Source: Clostridium mediterraneense
Lineage (GTDB): Bacteria > Bacillota > Clostridia > Clostridiales > Clostridiaceae
Direction of reading: 5' to 3'
Assembly: GCF_900091705.1 (NCBI RefSeq)
Contig: NZ_LT594785.1
Location: forward strand, 1,592,858 to 1,656,857
Length of the DNA: 64,000 nt
Numbering within the stretch: position 1 is the stretch's first letter; the number at the start of each line of letters is the position of its first letter. This document shows, piece after piece, positions 25,681-35,898 of this stretch. The notes under the pieces are model-generated. The model searched no databases. It worked only from the letters and a program-made list of their open reading frames with translations, and was not told where the DNA came from. The position numbers were made by a program, and so were the translations under genes.

Positions 25681-28600
25681 TTACTTTCTATTTTTACGTC
25701 TAAAAATTTCTCCTATACCTAATATTCCTAATATAGAAGCCCAAGTAACTATTCCTTCTATATTAGAGCTTATGTCATCATTTATACCTGTATCAGGTAG
25801 ATTTTTATCATTAACTATATTAATTGAAACATCTTTATCTTCTAAATCTGATTTTGTAAGATTGTTCTCATTAATTTTTTCTCCATTAACAGTTATACTT
25901 GATACTTTATAACCTTTCGGTATAGTTAATTCTGGATTATTTTCATTTACTATTTTACTTGAAATAATATTACCATCTTTTCCTATAGTATTTATTCTTA
26001 CAGAAGCTACTTTAGGAGTTAATGTCACTGTTCTATATTTAGTATTTCCTGTAGTAACATTTACATCGATATTTTTATCATTATATCCGTTTACAGATAT
26101 TTTTATATGATTAGTTCCAGCTGTTGTTCCTACAATAATTTCTCCATTACTATTAGTTTTTTCTTCTTTACCATTAACTATTATCTTTTTATTTTTTAAT
26201 AGTCCATTGTCTCCATTTACTGTTATTATAACTTTTCCTGCTTCTGGGTCTAAGGCAATTATTCCTGTTACATTTCCATTTGGATCTAACTTAACTGAAG
26301 TTTGTCCATTAGTATATCCTTTATCTGAAGCTGTTGCAATTATTTCTCCTGGTTTAACATCATTTGCTTGTACTTCTCCATTAGAATTTGTATACAATGT
26401 TTGTCCATCTATATTTACAGTTGCTCCTGATAATATTTTTCCTGTTTTACTATTAATAACTTTTATAACTACAGTTCCGGTGTCTGGTACTAATGAAATT
26501 GTTCCATTTCCTTCTCCATTTGGAGTTACTTCAACTTTAGTACTTTCATTATGATAATTATTATCTGAAGCATTAACTATTACATCTCCTGGAACTACAT
26601 TTGATATTGTAACTTGCCCATTTGAATCAGTTGTGTAAGTTTTTCCACCATAAGTTACTTTTGCATTTGCTAATCCTTTCTTTGTTGAACTATCTACTAC
26701 TGTTATTTTCATTGTTCCGTTATCAGGTGTTAATGTAATATTAGTTTTTTCAGTTTCTCCTGGTTTACCATCAACTATTACTGTTCCATTATGATAATTC
26801 TTTGAACCTATTGTTATAGTATTAGAACCTTCTGATGTTTTTACAATTACTTGCCCTTCTGCATCTGTTGTTTCTGAAACTCCATTTACTGTTATCTTAG
26901 TATTTTTAAGTGGTCCATTTTCACCATTAACTGTTACTATAACTTTTCCAGCCTCTGGATTTAAAGCAATTATTCCTGTTGCCTTTCCATTCGGATCTAA
27001 CTTAACCGAAACTTGTCCCTTATTATATCCTTTATCTGAAGCCGTTGCATTTATTTCTCCTGGTTTAACATCATTTATTTGTACTTCCCCATTTGAATTT
27101 GTACGTAATGTTTGTCCATTTATATTTACAGTTACTCCTGATAATACATTTCCTGTTTTACTATCAACGACTTTTATAACTACAGTTCCGTTGTCCGGTG
27201 TTAATGAAATTGTTCCAGCTCCTTGACCATTTGGAGTTACCTCAACTTTAGTACTTCCACTATGATAATTATTATCTGAACCATCAACTGTTACATCTCC
27301 TGGAACTACGTTTGATATTGTTACTTGTCCATTTGAATCAGTTGTGTAAGTTTTTCCATCATAAGTTACCTTTGCGTTTTTTAACGTTTTCTTTGTTGAA
27401 CTATCTATTACTGTTATCTTCATTACTCCGTTGTCCGGTGTTAATGAAATTATTTCAGTATCTTCTCCATTTGGAGTTACTTCAACTTTAGTGCTTCCAT
27501 CATGATAATTTTTATCTGATCCATCAACTATTACATCTCCTGGAACTACATTTGATATTGTCACTTGTCCATTTGAATCAGTTGTATAAGTTTTTCCACC
27601 ATAAGTTACTTTTGCATTTCCTAATACTTTCTTTGTTAAGCTATCTATTACTGTTATTTTCATTGTTCCGTTATCCGGTGTTAATGAAATTATTCCAGTT
27701 CCTTCTCCATTTGGAATTACTTCAACTTTAGTGCTTCCATTATGATAATTTTTATCTAAACCACCAACTGTTATATCTCCTGGTACTACGTTTGATATTG
27801 TTACTTCTCCATTTGAATCAGTTGTGTAAGTTTTCCTATCATAAATTACTTTTGCATTTTCTAATGGTTTCTTTGTTAAGCTATCTACTACTGTTATTTT
27901 CATTATTCCATTGTCCGGTGTTAATGAAATTATTCCATTTTCTTCTCCATTTGGAGTTACTTCAACTTTAGTACTTCCATTATGATAATTTTTATCTGAA
28001 CCATCAACTGTTATATTTCCTGGTACTACGTTTGATATTGTTACTTCTCCATTTGAGTCAGTTGTATAAGTTTTTCCATCATAAGTTACTTTTGCATTTC
28101 CTAATACTTTCTTTGTTAAGCTATCTACTACTGTTATTTTCATTATTCCGTTATCTGGTGTTAATGTAACATTCGTTTTTTCTGTTTCTCCTGGTTTACC
28201 ATCAACTATTACTGTCCCATTATGATAATTCTTTGAACCTATTGTTATAGTATTTGGGCCTTCTGATGTTTTTATAGTTACTTGGCCTTCTGCATCTGTT
28301 TTTTCTGAAACTCCATTTACTGTTACTTTTGTATTTTTAAGTGGTCCATTCTCACCATTAACTGTTATTGTAGTACTTCCTGCTTCTGGTACTAATGAAA
28401 TTGTTCCCATTACTGTTTTATTTGAAGCAGCATTAACTAATATATGTCCATTAGTATATCCTTTATCTGAAGCTGTTACACTTATTTCTCCTGGTTTAAG
28501 ATTATTTACTTGTACTTCTCCATTTGAATTTGTACGTAATATTTTTCCACTTATATTTACATCTGCTCCTGATAATACTTTACCAGTTTTACTATCGACA

Positions 28601-31600
28601 ACTTTTATAACTACAATTCCGTTATCTGGTACTAATGAAGTTATTTTTTTCCCTTGTCCATTTGAATCTACTTCTACTTTACTACTTTCATTTTTATAAT
28701 TATTATCCGGTACTAATGAAATTATTCCTGTAGCTTGTCCATCTGGAATTACTTCAACTTTAGTACTTCCATCATGATAATTTTTATCTGATCCATCAAC
28801 TGTTATATCTCCTGGATTTACATTTGATATTGTTACTTCTCCATTTGAATCAGTTGTGTAAGTTCTTCCATCATAAGTTACTTTTGCTTTTTCTAATGGT
28901 TTCTTTGTTAAGCTATCTATTACTGTTATTTTCATTGTTCCGTTGTCCGGTGTTAATGAAATTGTTCCAGTTCCTTCTCCATTTGGAGTTACTTCAACTT
29001 TAGTACTTCCATTATGATAATTATCATCTGATCCATCAACTGTTATATTTCCTGGTATTACATTTGATATTGTAACTTCACCTTTTGAATCAGTTGTATA
29101 AGTTTTTCCATCATAAGTTACTTTTGCATTTTCTAATGGTTTCTTTGTTAAGCTATCTACTACTGTTATTTTCATTATTCCGTTATCCGGTGTTAATGAA
29201 ATTATTCCATTTTCTTCTCCATTTGGAGTTACTTCAACTTTAGTACTTCCATTATGATAATTTTTATCTGAACCATCAACTGTTATATTTCCTGGTACTA
29301 CGTTTGATATTGTTACTTCTCCATTTGAGTCAGTTGTATAAGTTTTTCCATCATAAGTTACTTTTGCATTTCCTAATACTTTCTTTGTTAAGCTATCTAC
29401 TACTGTTATTTTCATTATTCCGTTATCTGGTGTTAATGTAACATTCGTTTTTTCTGTTTCTCCTGGTTTACCATCAACTATTACTGTCCCATTATGATAA
29501 TTCTTTGAACCTATTGTTATAGTATTTGGGCCTTCTGATGTTTTTATAGTTACTTGGCCTTCTGCATCTGTTTTTTCTGAAACTCCATTTACTGTTACTT
29601 TTGTATTTTTAAGTGGTCCATTCTCACCATTAACTGTTATTGTAGTACTTCCTGCTTCTGGTACTAATGAAATTGTTCCCATTACTGTTTTATTTGAAGC
29701 AGCATTAACTAATATATGTCCATTAGTATATCCTTTATCTGAAGCTGTTACACTTATTTCTCCTGGTTTAAGATTATTTACTTGTACTTCTCCATTTGAA
29801 TTTGTACGTAATATTTTTCCACTTATATTTACATCTGCTCCTGATAATACTTTACCAGTTTTACTATCGACAACTTTTATAACTACAATTCCGTTATCTG
29901 GTACTAATGAAGTTATTTTTTTCCCTTGTCCATTTGAATCTACTTCTACTTTACTACTTTCATTTTTATAATTATTATCCGGTACTAATGAAATTATTCC
30001 TGTAGCTTGTCCATCTGGAATTACTTCAACTTTAGTACTTCCATCATGATAATTTTTATCTGATCCATCAACTGTTATATCTCCTGGATTTACATTTGAT
30101 ATTGTTACTTCTCCATTTGAATCAGTTGTGTAAGTTCTTCCATCATAAGTTACTTTTGCTTTTTCTAATGGTTTCTTTGTTAAGCTATCTATTACTGTTA
30201 TTTTCATTGTTCCGTTGTCCGGTGTTAATGAAATTGTTCCAGTTCCTTCTCCATTTGGAGTTACTTCAACTTTAGTACTTCCATTATGATAATTATCATC
30301 TGATCCATCAACTGTTATATTTCCTGGTATTACATTTGATATTGTAACTTCACCTTTTGAATCAGTTGTATAAGTTTTTCCATCATAAGTTACTTTTGCA
30401 TTTTCTAATGGTTTCTTTGTTAAGCTATCTACTACTGTTATTTTCATTGTTCCGTTGTCCGGTGTTAATGAAATTGTTCCAGTTCCTTCTCCATTTGGAG
30501 TTACTTCAACTTTAGTACTTCCATTATGATAATTATCATCTGATCCATCAACTGTTATATTTCCTGGTATTACATTTGATATTGTAACTTCACCTTTTGA
30601 ATCAGTTGTATAAGTTTTTCCATCATAAGTTACTTTTGCATTTTCTAATGGTTTCTTTGTTAAGCTATCTACTACTGTTATTTTCATTATTCCGTTATCC
30701 GGTGTTAATGAAATTATTCCATTTTCTTCTCCATTTGGAGTTACTTCAACTTTAGTACTTCCATTATGATAATTTTTATCTGAACCATCAACTGTTATAT
30801 TTCCTGGTACTACGTTTGATATTGTTACTTCTCCATTTGAGTCAGTTGTATAAGTTTTTCCATCATAAGTTACTTTTGCATTTCCTAATACTTTCTTTGT
30901 TAAGCTATCTACTACTGTTATTTTCATTATTCCGTTATCTGGTGTTAATGTAACATTCGTTTTTTCTGTTTCTCCTGGTTTACCATCAACTATTACTGTC
31001 CCATTATGATAATTCTTTGAACCTATTGTTATAGTATTTGGGCCTTCTGATGTTTTTATAGTTACTTGGCCTTCTGCATCTGTTTTTTCTGAAACTCCAT
31101 TTACTGTTACTTTTGTATTTTTAAGTGGTCCATTCTCACCATTAACTGTTATTGTAGTACTTCCTGCTTCTGGTACTAATGAAATTGTTCCCATTACTGT
31201 TTTATTTGAAGCAGCATTAACTAATATATGTCCATTAGTATATCCTTTATCTGAAGCTGTTACACTTATTTCTCCTGGTTTAAGATTATTTACTTGTACT
31301 TCTCCATTTGAATTTGTACGTAATATTTTTCCACTTATATTTACATCTGCTCCTGATAATACTTTACCAGTTTTACTATCGACAACTTTTATAACTACAA
31401 TTCCGTTATCTGGTACTAATGAAGTTATTTTTTTCCCTTGTCCATTTGAATCTACTTCTACTTTACTACTTTCATTTTTATAATTATTATCCGGTACTAA
31501 TGAAATTATTCCTGTAGCTTGTCCATCTGGAATTACTTCAACTTTAGTACTTCCATCATGATAATTTTTATCTGATCCATCAACTGTTATATCTCCTGGA

Positions 31601-34600
31601 TTTACATTTGATATTGTTACTTCTCCATTTGAATCAGTTGTGTAAGTTCTTCCATCATAAGTTACTTTTGCTTTTTCTAATGGTTTCTTTGTTAAGCTAT
31701 CTATTACTGTTATTTTCATTGTTCCGTTGTCCGGTGTTAATGAAATTGTTCCAGTTCCTTCTCCATTTGGAGTTACTTCAACTTTAGTACTTCCATTATG
31801 ATAATTATCATCTGATCCATCAACTGTTATATTTCCTGGTATTACATTTGATATTGTAACTTCACCTTTTGAATCAGTTGTATAAGTTTTTCCATCATAA
31901 GTTACTTTTGCATTTTCTAATGGTTTCTTTGTTAAGCTATCTACTACTGTTATTTTCATTATTCCGTTATCCGGTGTTAATGAAATTATTCCAGTTCCCT
32001 CACTATTTGAAGTTACTTCAACTTTAGTGCTTCCATTATGATAATTTTTATCTGATCCTTCAACTGTTATATCCCCTGGTACTACATTTGATATTGTCAC
32101 TTCTCCATTTGAATCAGTTGTATAAGTTTTTCCGTTATAAGTTACTTTTGCTTTTTCTAATGGTTTCTTTGTTAAACTATCTATTACTGTTATTTTCATT
32201 GTTCCGTTATCCGGTATTAATGTAATATTAGTTTTTTCAGTTTCTCCCGGTTTACCATCGACTATTACTGTTCCATTATGATAATTGTTTGAACCTATTG
32301 TTATAGTATTAGAACCTTCTGATGTTTTTACAGTTACTTGCCCTTCTGCATCTGTTGTTTCTGAAACTCCATTTACTGTTATCTTAGTATTTTTAAGTGA
32401 TCCATTTTCACCATTAACTGTTACTATAACTTTTCCCTCCTCTGGATTTAAGGTAATTATTCCTGTTGCCTTTCCATTCGGATCTAACTTAACCGAAGCT
32501 TGTCCATTAGTATATCCTTTATCTGAAGCTGTTATATTTATTTCTCCTGGTTTAACATCATTTATTTGTACTTCCCCATTTGAATTTGTATGTAATGTTT
32601 GCCCATTTATATTTACAGTTACTCCTGATAATACATTTCCTGTTTTACTATCAACGACTTTTATAACTACAGTTCCGTTATCCGGTATTAATGAAATTGT
32701 TCCAGTTCCTTGACCATTTGGAGTTACCTCAACCTTAGTACTTCCATTATGATAATTTTTATCTGAACCATCAACTGTTATATCTCCTGGAACTACATTT
32801 GATATTGTTACTTGTCCTTTTGAATCAGTTGTATAAGTTTTTCCATTATAAGTTACATTTGCATTTCCTAATACTTTCTTTGTTAAGCTATCTACTACTG
32901 TTATTTTCATTGTTCCGTTATCCGGTGTTAATGAAATTATTCCAGTTCCTTCTCCATTTGGAGTTACTTCAACTTTAGTGCTTCCATTATGATAATTTTT
33001 ATCTGAACCATCAACTGTTATATCTCCTGATTTTACATTTGATATTGTCACTTTTCCATTTGAATCAGTTGTGTAAATTTTTCCATCATAAGTTACTTTT
33101 GCATTTGCTAATGCTTTCTTTGTTAAACTATCTACTACTGTTATTTTCATTGTTCCGTTGTCCGGTATTAATGAAATTATTCCAGTTCCTTCTCCATTTG
33201 GAGTTACTTCAACTTTAGTGCTTCCATTATGATAATTTTTATCTGAACCATCAACTGTTATATCTCCTGGAACTACGTTTGATATTGTTACTTCTCCATT
33301 TGAATCAGTTGTATAAGTTTTTCCATCATAAGTTACCTTTGCGTTTTCTAATGGTTTCTTTGTTGAACTATCTATTACTGTTATTTTTATTGTTCCGTTG
33401 TCCGGTGTTAATGAAATTATTCCATTTCCTTCTCCATTTGGAGTTACTTCAACTTTAGTGCTTCCATTATGATAATTTTTATCTGAACCACCAACTGTTA
33501 TATCTCCTGGTACTACATTTGATATTGTTACTTCTCCATTTGAATCAGTTGTATAAGTTTTTCCATCATAAATTACTTTTGCATTTCCTAGTGCTTTCTT
33601 TGTTAAGCCATCTACTACTGTTATTTTCATTATTCCGTTGTCCGGTGTTAATGAAATTATTCCATTTCCTTCTCCATTTGGAGTTACTTCAACTTTAGTA
33701 CTTCCATTATGATAATTTTTATATGAACCATCAACTGTTATATCTCCTGGTACTGCGTTTGATATTGTTACTTCTCCATTTGAATTAGTTGTATAAGTTT
33801 TTCCATCATAAGTTACTTTTGCATTTCCTAATACTTTCTTTGTTAAACTATCCACTACTGTTATTTTCATCGTTCCATTATCCGGTATTAATGTAATATT
33901 AGTTTTTTTTATTTTTCCCGGTTTACCATCAACTATTATTGTTCCATTTTGATAATCCTTTGAACCTATTGTTATATTATTAGAACCTTCTGATATTTTT
34001 ACAATTACTTTTCCATCTGCATCTGTTGTTTCTGAAACTCCATTTACTGTTACCTTAGTATTTTTAAGTGGCCCATTCTCACCATTAACTGTTACTATAA
34101 CATTTCCTTCTTCTGGAATTAGAGAAATTTTTCCTGTCACTGTTTTATTTGGATCTACCTCAACTGAAGTTTTAGCTTTAATATATCCTTCATCTGAAGC
34201 TGTTGCACTTATTTCTCCAGGTTTAATATTGCTTACATACACTTCTCCATTTGAATTTGTATGTAATATTTGTCCATCTATATTTACAGTTGCCCCCGCT
34301 AATACCTTTCCTGTTTTACCATCAACAACCTTTATAACTGCATTCCCATATTGCTCTTTCTTTTGTAAATGATAAATTACAGTTATCTTTGAATCTCCTA
34401 TACTTATTGGTGGTAATTCTCCTGAAATAACTTGTCCATTTTTCTCTACAGTAATACTTTTAACTTCATATCCTTGTGGAATTTCTACCTTATCAATACT
34501 TGTTCCTACCTCACCAGTAAACGAATCTTCTTTTATTACTTTTCCATTACTATCTACAAATTTTCTATTTACAGTACCTAAATCTATTATTATGTCACCC

Positions 34601-35325
34601 TTACCTATAACAAAATAAGGTAATATTTCAGTTTCTGCCTTCTTTAAATTTGGTATTGTATATATTTCATTTACTCCTGATATAGGACCAGCTCCAGGCA
34701 ATGATTTAATTAATTGCCCATTTTTATATAAATTAATATATGCATAGGCATTATCTCTTTTTATAAATATATCTCCATTACTATTAGCAGTTACTGTACT
34801 ATTTTGTGAAGCTGGAGATGCATTAACTTCATAAGTTACACCAGGTTTTAAGCCACTTACCTTAGTTATTTCATAATTTAACATATTTATATTTTTATCT
34901 TTTATTATAATTGGTTCTTTGCATCCCTGCACCCTAATAACTATATCTTGTTTCCCTAAGACAGTTTGCCCTTGTTCTAATTCAGAAACAGGAACTACTC
35001 CATTTGAAAGTATTCCACCTCCAATAAAATCACCATTAGCATTCTCAACTGTAATTGTTCTTCCACTCACAGGAACACCATTTAAATTAAACTTTATATT
35101 CTCTAAATCAGTATATGCTTTTCCATTTCCAGCCATGATTATAGTATCTGAATCATTTATTGTTGAATTATTATCACTTTGAACTAATAACTTTTGATTG
35201 CTTATTTTTAACCCTTTATGTTGTGAATTATTATTTTCATTTAAATCCATATGGACATTGCTTCCTATTACCATCGCTGCTGTTGTAGCAACTACTAACT
35301 CTAATAATTTCTTATTAAATGGCAC
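25681..35325 (-). CDS. Giant LPDTG-anchored repeat surface protein (adhesin-like)
   Basis: 3214 residues from a GTG start seven bases after GGGAGG. The upstream ATG reading is rejected because it overlaps that site and spoils the signal peptide. A signal peptide is at about 1-25 (PFNKKLLELVVATTAAMVIG). A unique N-terminal region runs to about 326. A 2779-residue array of transthyretin-like (CarboxypepD_reg/Cna-B-like) units follows: 7 of type A (80 aa), 7 of type B (77 aa), 20 of type C (80 aa) and 3 truncated C (27 aa). The tail has LPDTG at about 3176, a membrane segment and RRKNRK, the sortase sorting signal. It is probably covalently attached to peptidoglycan as a long stalk. Ligand is unknown. 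Three 1272-bp blocks inside are nearly identical, so size variation between strains is expected. Confidence 0.92.
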   Translation of the reverse strand: MPFNKKLLELVVATTAAMVIGSNVHMDLNENNNSQHKGLKISNQKLLVQSDNNSTINDSDTIIMAGNGKAYTDLENIKFNLNGVPVSGRTITVENANGDFIGGGILSNGVVPVSELEQGQTVLGKQDIVIRVQGCKEPIIIKDKNINMLNYEITKVSGLKPGVTYEVNASPASQNSTVTANSNGDIFIKRDNAYAYINLYKNGQLIKSLPGAGPISGVNEIYTIPNLKKAETEILPYFVIGKGDIIIDLGTVNRKFVDSNGKVIKEDSFTGEVGTSIDKVEIPQGYEVKSITVEKNGQVISGELPPISIGDSKITVIYHLQKKEQYGNAVIKVVDGKTGKVLAGATVNIDGQILHTNSNGEVYVSNIKPGEISATASDEGYIKAKTSVEVDPNKTVTGKISLIPEEGNVIVTVNGENGPLKNTKVTVNGVSETTDADGKVIVKISEGSNNITIGSKDYQNGTIIVDGKPGKIKKTNITLIPDNGTMKITVVDSLTKKVLGNAKVTYDGKTYTTNSNGEVTISNAVPGDITVDGSYKNYHNGSTKVEVTPNGEGNGIISLTPDNGIMKITVVDGLTKKALGNAKVIYDGKTYTTDSNGEVTISNVVPGDITVGGSDKNYHNGSTKVEVTPNGEGNGIISLTPDNGTIKITVIDSSTKKPLENAKVTYDGKTYTTDSNGEVTISNVVPGDITVDGSDKNYHNGSTKVEVTPNGEGTGIISLIPDNGTMKITVVDSLTKKALANAKVTYDGKIYTTDSNGKVTISNVKSGDITVDGSDKNYHNGSTKVEVTPNGEGTGIISLTPDNGTMKITVVDSLTKKVLGNANVTYNGKTYTTDSKGQVTISNVVPGDITVDGSDKNYHNGSTKVEVTPNGQGTGTISLIPDNGTVVIKVVDSKTGNVLSGVTVNINGQTLHTNSNGEVQINDVKPGEINITASDKGYTNGQASVKLDPNGKATGIITLNPEEGKVIVTVNGENGSLKNTKITVNGVSETTDAEGQVTVKTSEGSNTITIGSNNYHNGTVIVDGKPGETEKTNITLIPDNGTMKITVIDSLTKKPLEKAKVTYNGKTYTTDSNGEVTISNVVPGDITVEGSDKNYHNGSTKVEVTSNSEGTGIISLTPDNGIMKITVVDSLTKKPLENAKVTYDGKTYTTDSKGEVTISNVIPGNITVDGSDDNYHNGSTKVEVTPNGEGTGTISLTPDNGTMKITVIDSLTKKPLEKAKVTYDGRTYTTDSNGEVTISNVNPGDITVDGSDKNYHDGSTKVEVIPDGQATGIISLVPDNNYKNESSKVEVDSNGQGKKITSLVPDNGIVVIKVVDSKTGKVLSGADVNISGKILRTNSNGEVQVNNLKPGEISVTASDKGYTNGHILVNAASNKTVMGTISLVPEAGSTTITVNGENGPLKNTKVTVNGVSEKTDAEGQVTIKTSEGPNTITIGSKNYHNGTVIVDGKPGETEKTNVTLTPDNGIMKITVVDSLTKKVLGNAKVTYDGKTYTTDSNGEVTISNVVPGNITVDGSDKNYHNGSTKVEVTPNGEENGIISLTPDNGIMKITVVDSLTKKPLENAKVTYDGKTYTTDSKGEVTISNVIPGNITVDGSDDNYHNGSTKVEVTPNGEGTGTISLTPDNGTMKITVVDSLTKKPLENAKVTYDGKTYTTDSKGEVTISNVIPGNITVDGSDDNYHNGSTKVEVTPNGEGTGTISLTPDNGTMKITVIDSLTKKPLEKAKVTYDGRTYTTDSNGEVTISNVNPGDITVDGSDKNYHDGSTKVEVIPDGQATGIISLVPDNNYKNESSKVEVDSNGQGKKITSLVPDNGIVVIKVVDSKTGKVLSGADVNISGKILRTNSNGEVQVNNLKPGEISVTASDKGYTNGHILVNAASNKTVMGTISLVPEAGSTTITVNGENGPLKNTKVTVNGVSEKTDAEGQVTIKTSEGPNTITIGSKNYHNGTVIVDGKPGETEKTNVTLTPDNGIMKITVVDSLTKKVLGNAKVTYDGKTYTTDSNGEVTISNVVPGNITVDGSDKNYHNGSTKVEVTPNGEENGIISLTPDNGIMKITVVDSLTKKPLENAKVTYDGKTYTTDSKGEVTISNVIPGNITVDGSDDNYHNGSTKVEVTPNGEGTGTISLTPDNGTMKITVIDSLTKKPLEKAKVTYDGRTYTTDSNGEVTISNVNPGDITVDGSDKNYHDGSTKVEVIPDGQATGIISLVPDNNYKNESSKVEVDSNGQGKKITSLVPDNGIVVIKVVDSKTGKVLSGADVNISGKILRTNSNGEVQVNNLKPGEISVTASDKGYTNGHILVNAASNKTVMGTISLVPEAGSTTITVNGENGPLKNTKVTVNGVSEKTDAEGQVTIKTSEGPNTITIGSKNYHNGTVIVDGKPGETEKTNVTLTPDNGIMKITVVDSLTKKVLGNAKVTYDGKTYTTDSNGEVTISNVVPGNITVDGSDKNYHNGSTKVEVTPNGEENGIISLTPDNGIMKITVVDSLTKKPLENAKVIYDRKTYTTDSNGEVTISNVVPGDITVGGLDKNYHNGSTKVEVIPNGEGTGIISLTPDNGTMKITVIDSLTKKVLGNAKVTYGGKTYTTDSNGQVTISNVVPGDVIVDGSDKNYHDGSTKVEVTPNGEDTEIISLTPDNGVMKITVIDSSTKKTLKNAKVTYDGKTYTTDSNGQVTISNVVPGDVTVDGSDNNYHSGSTKVEVTPNGQGAGTISLTPDNGTVVIKVVDSKTGNVLSGVTVNINGQTLRTNSNGEVQINDVKPGEINATASDKGYNKGQVSVKLDPNGKATGIIALNPEAGKVIVTVNGENGPLKNTKITVNGVSETTDAEGQVIVKTSEGSNTITIGSKNYHNGTVIVDGKPGETEKTNITLTPDNGTMKITVVDSSTKKGLANAKVTYGGKTYTTDSNGQVTISNVVPGDVIVNASDNNYHNESTKVEVTPNGEGNGTISLVPDTGTVVIKVINSKTGKILSGATVNIDGQTLYTNSNGEVQANDVKPGEIIATASDKGYTNGQTSVKLDPNGNVTGIIALDPEAGKVIITVNGDNGLLKNKKIIVNGKEEKTNSNGEIIVGTTAGTNHIKISVNGYNDKNIDVNVTTGNTKYRTVTLTPKVASVRINTIGKDGNIISSKIVNENNPELTIPKGYKVSSITVNGEKINENNLTKSDLEDKDVSINIVNDKNLPDTGINDDISSNIEGIVTWASILGILGIGEIFRRKNRK
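27918..29189 (-). repeat. 1272-bp block, copy nearest the C-terminus
   Basis: Near-identical to 29190-30701 and 30702-31973 in every line I compared. It encodes t-A-B-C-C-C in rotated register (424 codons). Confidence 0.85.
29190..30701 (-). repeat. 1512-bp middle block (1272 bp plus one extra 240-bp unit)
   Basis: Same sequence as the flanking blocks except for one inserted C unit, the result of an exact tandem duplication at 30205-30684. Confidence 0.85.
30205..30684 (-). repeat. Perfect 240-bp tandem duplication
   Basis: 30205-30444 and 30445-30684 read the same over all 240 bases. Each encodes one C unit of 80 residues. Confidence 0.85.
30702..31992 (-). repeat. Block copy nearest the N-terminus (about 1.29 kb)
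   Basis: Matches the other two blocks. Identity breaks near 31992, where ATTTTCTTCTCC is replaced by AGTTCCCTCACT. Confidence 0.85.
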
Positions 35326-35898
35326 TTTGTTTTCCTCCCTTGTTTTCATCATAAGTTAATATTATTCTTTTATCTGATCGTATCTAATTTTTAGGCTTAT
35401 ATTATATTACCCTTTTAAGTTAATTATTACAATAATAATTTTTTTTACTCCTTATACCTAAATAACAGAAATATTACCATTTTATTTTTATATAACTATT
35501 TAATTATCTATTTATCATTTTTATAAAGACTTTTCTATACACTTATTATTTTTTATCTGTTTTTATTTCATTTTAATACTATTTTTAATATAATTACTTT
35601 CTATTTGATATTACAATAAATTCTAATACTATTTTTAAGCCTTAGTATCAACATCTTCATTTATTTGCCTATCAATAAATTCTAATATACCAACATTTTT
35701 AATAATTTATCGATTAATTTTAACATCTTTTACCTAAATAATTTTTTTAATTTATATACGATTAAATTTCACTATATATATTTAAACAAAATTTAAAAAT
35801 AATAGGTTTACAAAAATAAGAACTTTCCAATTATTAATATCAAAAAAATAAGAGACTATAATCTAGTATTCCTACTTTCATCACAGTCCCTTATACTT
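35326..35898. other. Long AT-rich region upstream of the giant adhesin gene
   Basis: Holds the RNase H terminator (35848-35894), a TATAAT on the minus strand near 35403, and two sets of 15-base direct repeats: TAATACTATTTTTAA at 35574 and 35624, and CAATAAATTCTAATA at 35614 and 35673. No gene and no VirR-type box was seen. Confidence 0.55.
35848..35894. terminator. Probable rho-independent terminator
   Basis: ATAAGAGACT pairs with AGTCCCTTAT across a loop of about 27 bases, then TTATTTTTTT on the minus strand, just after the RNase H gene. Confidence 0.55.

Larger units (their letters stand above)
26011..34347 (-). repeat. A/B/C domain repeat array of the giant surface protein
   Basis: In-frame array of 37 units. 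Order from the N-terminus: A B CCCCC A B CCC t A B CCCC t A B CCC t A B CCCC A B C A B, where t is a 27-residue C remnant. A units carry VVDSKTGKVLSGA and TNSNGEVQ, B units TVNGENGPLKNTK, and C units KITVVDSLTKKPLENAK. The unit count reproduces the array length exactly (2779 codons). Confidence 0.93.

Noticed and set aside
26207-26554. Plus-strand open frame inside the adhesin array
   Set aside because: It is an antisense shadow of the repeat codons and has no ribosome site; the same holds for 32285-32713 and 34919-35182.
26011-34347. Regular repeats considered as a CRISPR array or satellite DNA
   Set aside because: The units are 231-240 bp, in frame, all coding, with no unique spacers of CRISPR size.
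35326-35352. ATG start nine codons upstream for the giant surface protein
   Set aside because: GGGAGG lies within those codons, seven bases before the GTG at 35325, and the GTG gives a normal signal peptide.
35326-35898. VirR-type CCAGTT boxes before the adhesin
   Set aside because: No CCAGTT half-sites are present in this gap.
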